Shown: positions 58,619 to 64,000 of the stretch, one piece after another
Layout: every line of letters starts with the position of its first letter
Position numbering within the stretch: the first letter of the stretch is position 1
Assembly (NCBI GenBank): GCA_025677825.1
Contig: JAIXMO010000015.1
Location: 1-64,000, forward strand
Direction of reading: 5' to 3'
Source: Helicostylum pulchrum
Taxonomy: Eukaryota > Mucoromycota > Mucoromycetes > Mucorales > Mucoraceae
Length of the DNA: 64,000 bases
Program-made: the position numbers and the translations under genes
Notes under the pieces: generated by a model
What the model saw: only the letters and a program-made list of their open reading frames with translations
Databases searched by the model: none
Told to the model about the DNA's origin: nothing

Positions 58619-61600
58619 TTATTTAGCAAAAACAAGATCAAACTTGGCACCGTTAACTTCTTGTTCTTCTTCGACAATGACAGCTTCAGAAGCAGACATC
58701 TTACTGATATCCAACAAGGGCTTCTTGATAACCTTGACTAAAGTAGCTTCTTGGTTTTTGATAATCTTTTCTAATTCAGAAGATAAATCAGCAGTGAAAC
58801 GGTAGTACATGTTAATATCATCAGTAGGTAACAAGTTGGCCTTCTTTCTTAAACGTTGAACACGGTTAATGATTTCACGAGCAACACCCTCTTCTTCTAA
58901 TTCAGGATATAATTTAACATCCATCAAGATCAAAGATTCACGATCAGAGTTGGCTTCATAGAGAGCATCAGCAGAGCTATCGAAATAACGAACAACATTA
59001 AGATCTTCATCAGTAACTCTGATACCAGAAACGATAAGTTCCTTGGTAACAACAAATTCCTTGATTTGATCACTGGTTAATTCAGGAAGACCCTTCTTAA
59101 CCTTCATGGCATCCTTCTTGAGCTTTTGACCCAAGACCTTCCAATCAGCTTCAGCCTTATACTTGACACCGTACTTCTCTTCATTATCAGTAATAATAAT
59201 TTGACGAACGTTCAATTCCTCAGTGATATAAGACTCAAGAGCCTTAACATCAGCTTGGTATTGAGGATCACTGTGAATAATAACTAATTCCTTCAAGGGG
59301 GTCTTGAGAGAGATATTCTTACGTTCACGAACAGTACGACCTAATTCGATAACAGATTGCATACGAGCAACAGCACGTTCAATCTCGGGATCAAAGTATT
59401 CTTCACGAACAATAGGGAACTCCAAGAAATGAATAGAACGATCATCGACAATGTTGGGGTTCTTGGGAGCGAAACCCTTGAGGTTTTGATACATGTTTTC
59501 AACCAAGTAAGGAGTGAAAGGAGCCATGACACCACACAAAGTAGTCAAGACTTCATAAAGAGTGTTCATGGCTAATTTGGCTTCATCCAAACCGTTTTCA
59601 CCCTTCAATCTCTTACGGTTGAAACGAACGTACCAGTTGGTAAGAATATCAATCATGTTCAACAAACGAGGAACAACAGTATAAAGACGATAATTGCTCA
59701 TCTCTTCACGAACAAACTTGATAAGAGATTGACAAGAGGCCAAGATCCAACGATCCATAACACTATCAGACTTTTGCATGTTGGGGTTGTATTGGAAATC
59801 ATAAGAGAAATCCTTCTTCAAGACAGCAGTTTGAGTAAGGAAAAACTTGTAGGCGTTGTACCAAGGTAAGAAGACCTTGGAGATAACATCCTTGACACCT
59901 TCTTCCTTGAACTTTAAGGTTTCGGCACGAACAACAGGAGAGTTAATAAGATAAAGTCTTAAAGCATCAGAACCGAATTTGTCAATAACAAGAGTAGGAT
60001 CAGGATAATTCTTGAGACTCTTACTCATCTTCTTACCATCAGCAGCTAAAACAAGACCACTGACAATAACGTTCTTGGAAGGAGGCTTATTAAAGAGATG
60101 AGTAGATAAGACTAAAAGAGTATAGAACCAGCCACGAGTTTGATCAATACCTTCAGAGATGAAATCAGCAGGGAAAGTAGACTCGACCTTTTCCTTGTTC
60201 TCGAAAGGATAATGTTGTTGAGCATAAGGCATAGAACCAGACTCGAACCAACAATCAAAGACTTCTTCAATACGACGAAGAGTACCCTTACCTTGCTTGG
60301 AAGGAATGGTAATATGATCAATGGACTCACGATGAAGATCAGTGATAGGAGAGACACCACTAAGTTCTTCTAATTCAGCAATGGAACCAATACAAACAAC
60401 TTCTTCATAATCGTCAGAGACCCAAATAGGCATAGGGGTACCCCAATAACGGTTACGAGAGACGTTCCAATCACGAGCATTAGCAATCCAGTTACGGAAA
60501 CGCTTTTCTTGAATGAAAGAGGGAACCCAACGCATTTCATCGTTACAAGCTAAAAGCTTATCGACAATACTGGTAACACGGACGAACCAAGCAGGAACAG
60601 CCTTATAGATCAAAGGAGTATCAGATCTCCAACAGAAAGGATAACTATGCATGAATTGAGATTGAACAATCATACGACCCTTGGCCTTAATATCCTTTTG
60701 AATGACCTTATCAGCATCCTTGACGTACATACCCTTATAATCAGGTACTTCATCAGTGAATTTACCAGATCCGTCAATAGGGCAAGGTAAATGACCATCA
60801 GTAGTAATGGCACCATGAGCAAGACAAACACGGTAATCGTCCTCACCAAAGGCGGGAGCGTTTTGAACAATACCAGTACCGGAATCATCAGTAACATAAG
60901 TATCGACCATGACCTTGAAGGCCTTACCCTTAAATTCTTCAGCAAAGAAATCAAACATGGGAACTAAATCCCAGTTCAACATATCTTTACCCATATACTT
61001 TTCGAGAACGGTGAACTTGGCTTTCTTGGGATCCTTGTAGAGGATTGTAAGACGCTTCTCCATTAAAATGTAGTTGTTGCCGGTTAATTCGTCACGGATC
61101 TTGATATATTCGAAATCGGGGTGGACAGTAACACCCATGTTGGAAGGTAAGGTCCAAGGAGTAGTGGTCCAAGTTAAAAGTTGAGTAGTGGGGTCACTGA
61201 CCAAAGGGAAACCAACAACGACTAAAAAAAAGATATGAAACATTAGTAATTGAGTCAAAGGGGTTGTTTTTCTTTCTATAAACTTACTAGCAGGATCGTT
61301 GACGTCCTTATAATTTTGAGATGATTCAAAGTTAGATAAAGGAGTAGTACAACCAGTGGAATAAGGCATGACCTGTCAAAAATATACGCGATTAGAAAAA
61401 AATTTTTTTTTGAACTACTATTAAACCACATTACTCTTTGACCACGGTAAACTTGACCCTTTTCAAATAATTGCTTGAAGACCCACCAAACAGATTCCAT
61501 GAAAGTAGGGTTCAAAGTCTTGTAATCATTATCGAAATCAATCCAACGAGCCATACGTTCAACGGTCTTACGCCATTCACCAGAGTATCTCATAACAATA

Positions 61601-62160
61601 GCTCTACATTCGGCGTTATACTTTTCGATACCCATATCCATAACATCTTGCTTACCAGTGATACCCAACTTCTTATCAATTTCATATTCGACGGGAAGAC
61701 CGTGAGTATCCCAACCGAAACGACGTTCAACAGAGTGACCGGTGTTGTGAGCATAACGAGTAACAATATCCTTAATGGTACCAGCTAACATATGACCATA
61801 ATGAGGAAGACCGGTAGCAAAAGGAGGTCCATCATAAAAGTTGAAAGCGGGCTTATCCTTGTTTAACTCTAAAGAGGTTTTGAAAGCATCAATTTCTCTC
61901 CAGAATTCGAGAATTTTCTCTTCCTCCTTGGGGAAACTAAACAAAAAAAGGGGGGGGGGTTAGTTCCACAATACACACGCTTTAACTGATTTTTTTTTTT
62001 TTTCTTGTTTGAACGTGGTAAACTTTACTTGTATTGAGCAGACACTATTATAATATTATTAGTTTACAAAATCTTTTTTTTATTTATTTTTGCTTTTAAA
62101 AGCGTGTTTTTTTTATGTATAAAAAAGGGAAGGTATAAACTTACAGTCAGCCAAAGACAT
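58619..62160 (-). CDS. ILS1: Cytosolic isoleucyl-tRNA synthetase
   Basis: Five exons (62160-62145, 62044-62029, 61936-61435, 61372-61288, 61221-58619) give 1073 aa, the expected length. The class I signatures are HYGH at residues 56-59 and KMSKS within [26 protein letters not shown] begins the editing domain and [11 protein letters not shown] is also conserved. The two first exons are 16 nt each and are needed to bring an ATG in phase with [13 protein letters not shown]; a direct join of exon 1 to the large exon is out of frame. The enzyme charges tRNA-Ile in the cytosol. Biased codon use indicates high expression. Confidence 0.95.
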
Positions 62161-62497
62161 ACTAGAAAAAAAAAGAAGTGTAGAAGAAGAAGAAAAAAAA
62201 AGCTTTTGAGCTTCCGATATGAGAATATAAAAAAGATTTTATCAGTTTGGGACCTTGGGGTTTTATTATTCAAACGACGATATACAAAAATAAACAAGCC
62301 ACAGTGTATGTTTATGACAATTACTTGAATAGCGTATTTGATTGGTTAGTTGCAATTCAGGTCATGAATTTTTACCGCAGTTCCCTGAGTCACTGTTGGT
62401 AGTACATCTTTTGTCAAAACAGTGTCGCATTAAAAAAGATGACGCACTAAAAAGAAGGAAAAAAATTTGTTGCACTGATTTAATTAAATTGAAAGAC
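62161..62497. other. Intergenic, ILS1 upstream region
   Basis: The ILS1 promoter region, with purine-rich runs near 62165-62205. A plus-strand ORF at 62342-62557 gives a basic 71-aa product of no known family and partly overlaps the transposase remnant, so it is not called. Confidence 0.5.
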
Positions 62498-62895
62498 CAT
62501 CCAGACAATATCCAGAAGGCGCTTCACAGAATAATGAACAAATCATTCAAAAGATGAAGGTAGTACCTCGATACTAGCGTCCACAATTATAGCAGGAAGT
62601 GTATCTTTCTTGATCACAAATTCTTTCTTTACATTACTCTTAATAACTGAATAAAACTGTTCTATTGGATTGGGCTCAGGAGAGTATGCTGTCAGAAAGA
62701 TACACCTGTAACCACGAGGCTCGACAACTGCCCGTTTTTCTTAGATGTAAGCAGAATAAGATGCCAACTCATCTAGTTTATATGGGTCCTCCTCCTCTGT
62801 TAGTTCCATAGGATCATATCCATCCTCGTTTATAGCTCTTCCGTCTCCGTCTTCAGAAATAAATGTATAGCACATCATAGAAGTAAACTCGAAGG
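62498..62895 (-). pseudogene. Tc1/mariner DDE transposase C-terminal fragment
   Basis: Read in a single minus-strand frame, the segment gives SEDGDGRAINEDGYDPMELT, then an in-frame TAA near 62742. It continues as GYRCIFLTAYSPEPNPIEQF and YSVIKSNVKKEFVIKKDTLP, ending at another stop near 62556. The YSPEPNPIEQF block carries the last acidic residue of the D,D,D/E triad and its usual proline-rich context. No N-terminal half or terminal repeats are seen, so this is a dead fragment. Confidence 0.7.
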
Positions 62896-64000
62896 AAAGG
62901 TATTGATCAACTTATGCGACAACTTTTTTCTTAAAAGTGCGACACTATTTTTCTTTTTTGAAACACGGTCTCTTCACACCGTCGATCCAAAAAAAAAAAG
63001 ATGACTTTTTCCGCATAAAAAGGAATCATACATAATTAACCAAAACGATTAACTAATGCATACGAATAAATAGTAAATAGATCACATCAGTAAATAGCCG
63101 CCCTATTTAATCTTTTTTTTTCAGCGGGCAGGTGACTTTTTTCTTCTTTCTTCTTCTCTTATTATTTTGCTTTGTTTTCATGTTTTGGTTTTTATTTTAT
63201 TTTATGTTCGTACAAACCGATACGGTTCTTCTTAGAGTAATGGTAATCGGCAAAGGTAAGTGAAAAGTAACATGTCATTCTTTTTTTAATCGACTGCATA
63301 AATTGACCGTGTATCAAGACTTCCTCTTTCAAAAAGTGCGACACCGTTTTGGCAAAAGGTGATTTACTTTAATTTTAGATGTCTATTTGACTATGCCTTT
63401 TGCCTTTTGCCTTTTGCCTGTTAACTTATTTTTTTTGATGAGGTCTTCTAGAGGCTATAACCATGTCCAGATTCAGATGTTTCGCGTAACTATATCCTTT
63501 ATCAATGGTTCTCGTTGAAATGCTCTTCTTGACGGAACATTTTCTTCCTCTTCCTTCATCTATGGTCTTGCTCTTTCTCTATTTTTCAGAACAGGCACGC
63601 GATGTTCGAGCATGGTAACCCGCAAATTTGTCGGTTGATATATACAAGCTATATATTTATACCTTTTTTATTACTATTTGCTTACTGGTTCGTATTTAAA
63701 CGACAATTACTAACTTGTTATTCTTATATCTAAGTTAGCAACCTGCCAATTAATGTTATAAACGATTATGTTACTATTTATTTTAAACAACTTGACAATA
63801 TCCTAAAAGAATTTAAATATTCTATTTTATTATTTATTCATCTCACTCGTATAAATAATAAGTAAAGCGACACAGACCTCGTCCCGAGAGAGTACAAACA
63901 AAGGGTTATATATTACGTTTTAAACCAGCTTTATCGTAACAGACTTTATAATAAATCCCCACATTTCGTGGTGTTGCTAAGCCTAATTGTAATCCTCATG
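62896..64000. other. Intergenic with dispersed-repeat fragments
   Basis: No gene is supported. The stretch 63217-63355 matches 19136-19250 in patches, and 63636-63685 matches 33993-34040. GTGCGACAC occurs near 62937 and 63337. A (TGCCTTT)-type triplet repeat lies at 63394-63418. The window ends without a recognised feature. Confidence 0.5.

Noticed and set aside
62342..62557. 71-aa basic plus-strand ORF
   Set aside because: It overlaps the end of the minus-strand transposase remnant and has no independent support.

Overview
This window reads as nuclear DNA of a filamentous fungus, most likely a Mucorales-type Mucoromycota species. The base composition is AT-rich. Genes carry many short GT-AG introns (mostly 50-90 nt) that often hold a CTAAC/CTAAT-like branch site. 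Poly-Gln and poly-Thr tracts, A/T homopolymers and microsatellites are frequent. Well-conserved eukaryotic housekeeping genes alternate with blocks of decayed transposon-type and lineage-specific genes. The taxon is an inference from gene content and style; no rRNA or mitochondrial marker is present.

Layout. 0.7-5.2 kb: a large ion channel with a WD40-like N-terminus (minus). 5.2-14.2 kb: accessory block with a short palindromic repeat, an 89-bp minisatellite, a long decayed TnpB/Fanzor-like (RuvC plus zinc ribbon) gene, a probable Tc1 N-terminal remnant and a broken unknown gene. 15.0-18.6 kb: a sugar/polyol SDR oxidoreductase and a Gln-rich putative transcription factor (both minus). 19-19.9 kb: broken unknown gene. 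20.1-33.7 kb: compact housekeeping run of sorting nexin-4, poly(A) polymerase, Sel1-repeat protein, Sec16 and adenylosuccinate lyase. 34.5-42 kb: accessory block with a serine-recombinase/DDE chimera, a mitochondrial DEAD-box helicase, a truncated DDE element inside inverted repeats, and a lineage-specific protein with PD-(D/E)XK-like spacing. 42.9-51.0 kb: a single-pass membrane protein with PSAP/PPxY motifs, a secreted Cys-rich peptide, a WD40 protein, a three-KH RNA-binding protein, a LIM protein and a small ankyrin protein. 51.8-56.3 kb: degraded gene, repeats and a tRNA-like repeat. 56.4-62.2 kb: Utp11, a WDR92/DNAAF10 homologue and cytosolic isoleucyl-tRNA synthetase. 62.5-64 kb: a Tc1/mariner fragment and dispersed repeats.

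The genes do not form operons. Several neighbours are convergent with very short gaps (Utp11/WDR92 about 50 bp; poly(A) polymerase/Sel1; Sec16/ADE13; WD40/KH). Exon models were assembled by hand from splice sites and reading phase. Where I give a protein length, the exon sum is divisible by three. The most notable items are the Fanzor-like pseudogene, the recombinase-DDE chimera, a Kex2-type Cys-rich secreted peptide, a membrane protein with three PSAP motifs, 16-17 nt microexons, and retention of a dynein-arm assembly factor in what appears to be a non-flagellated fungus.
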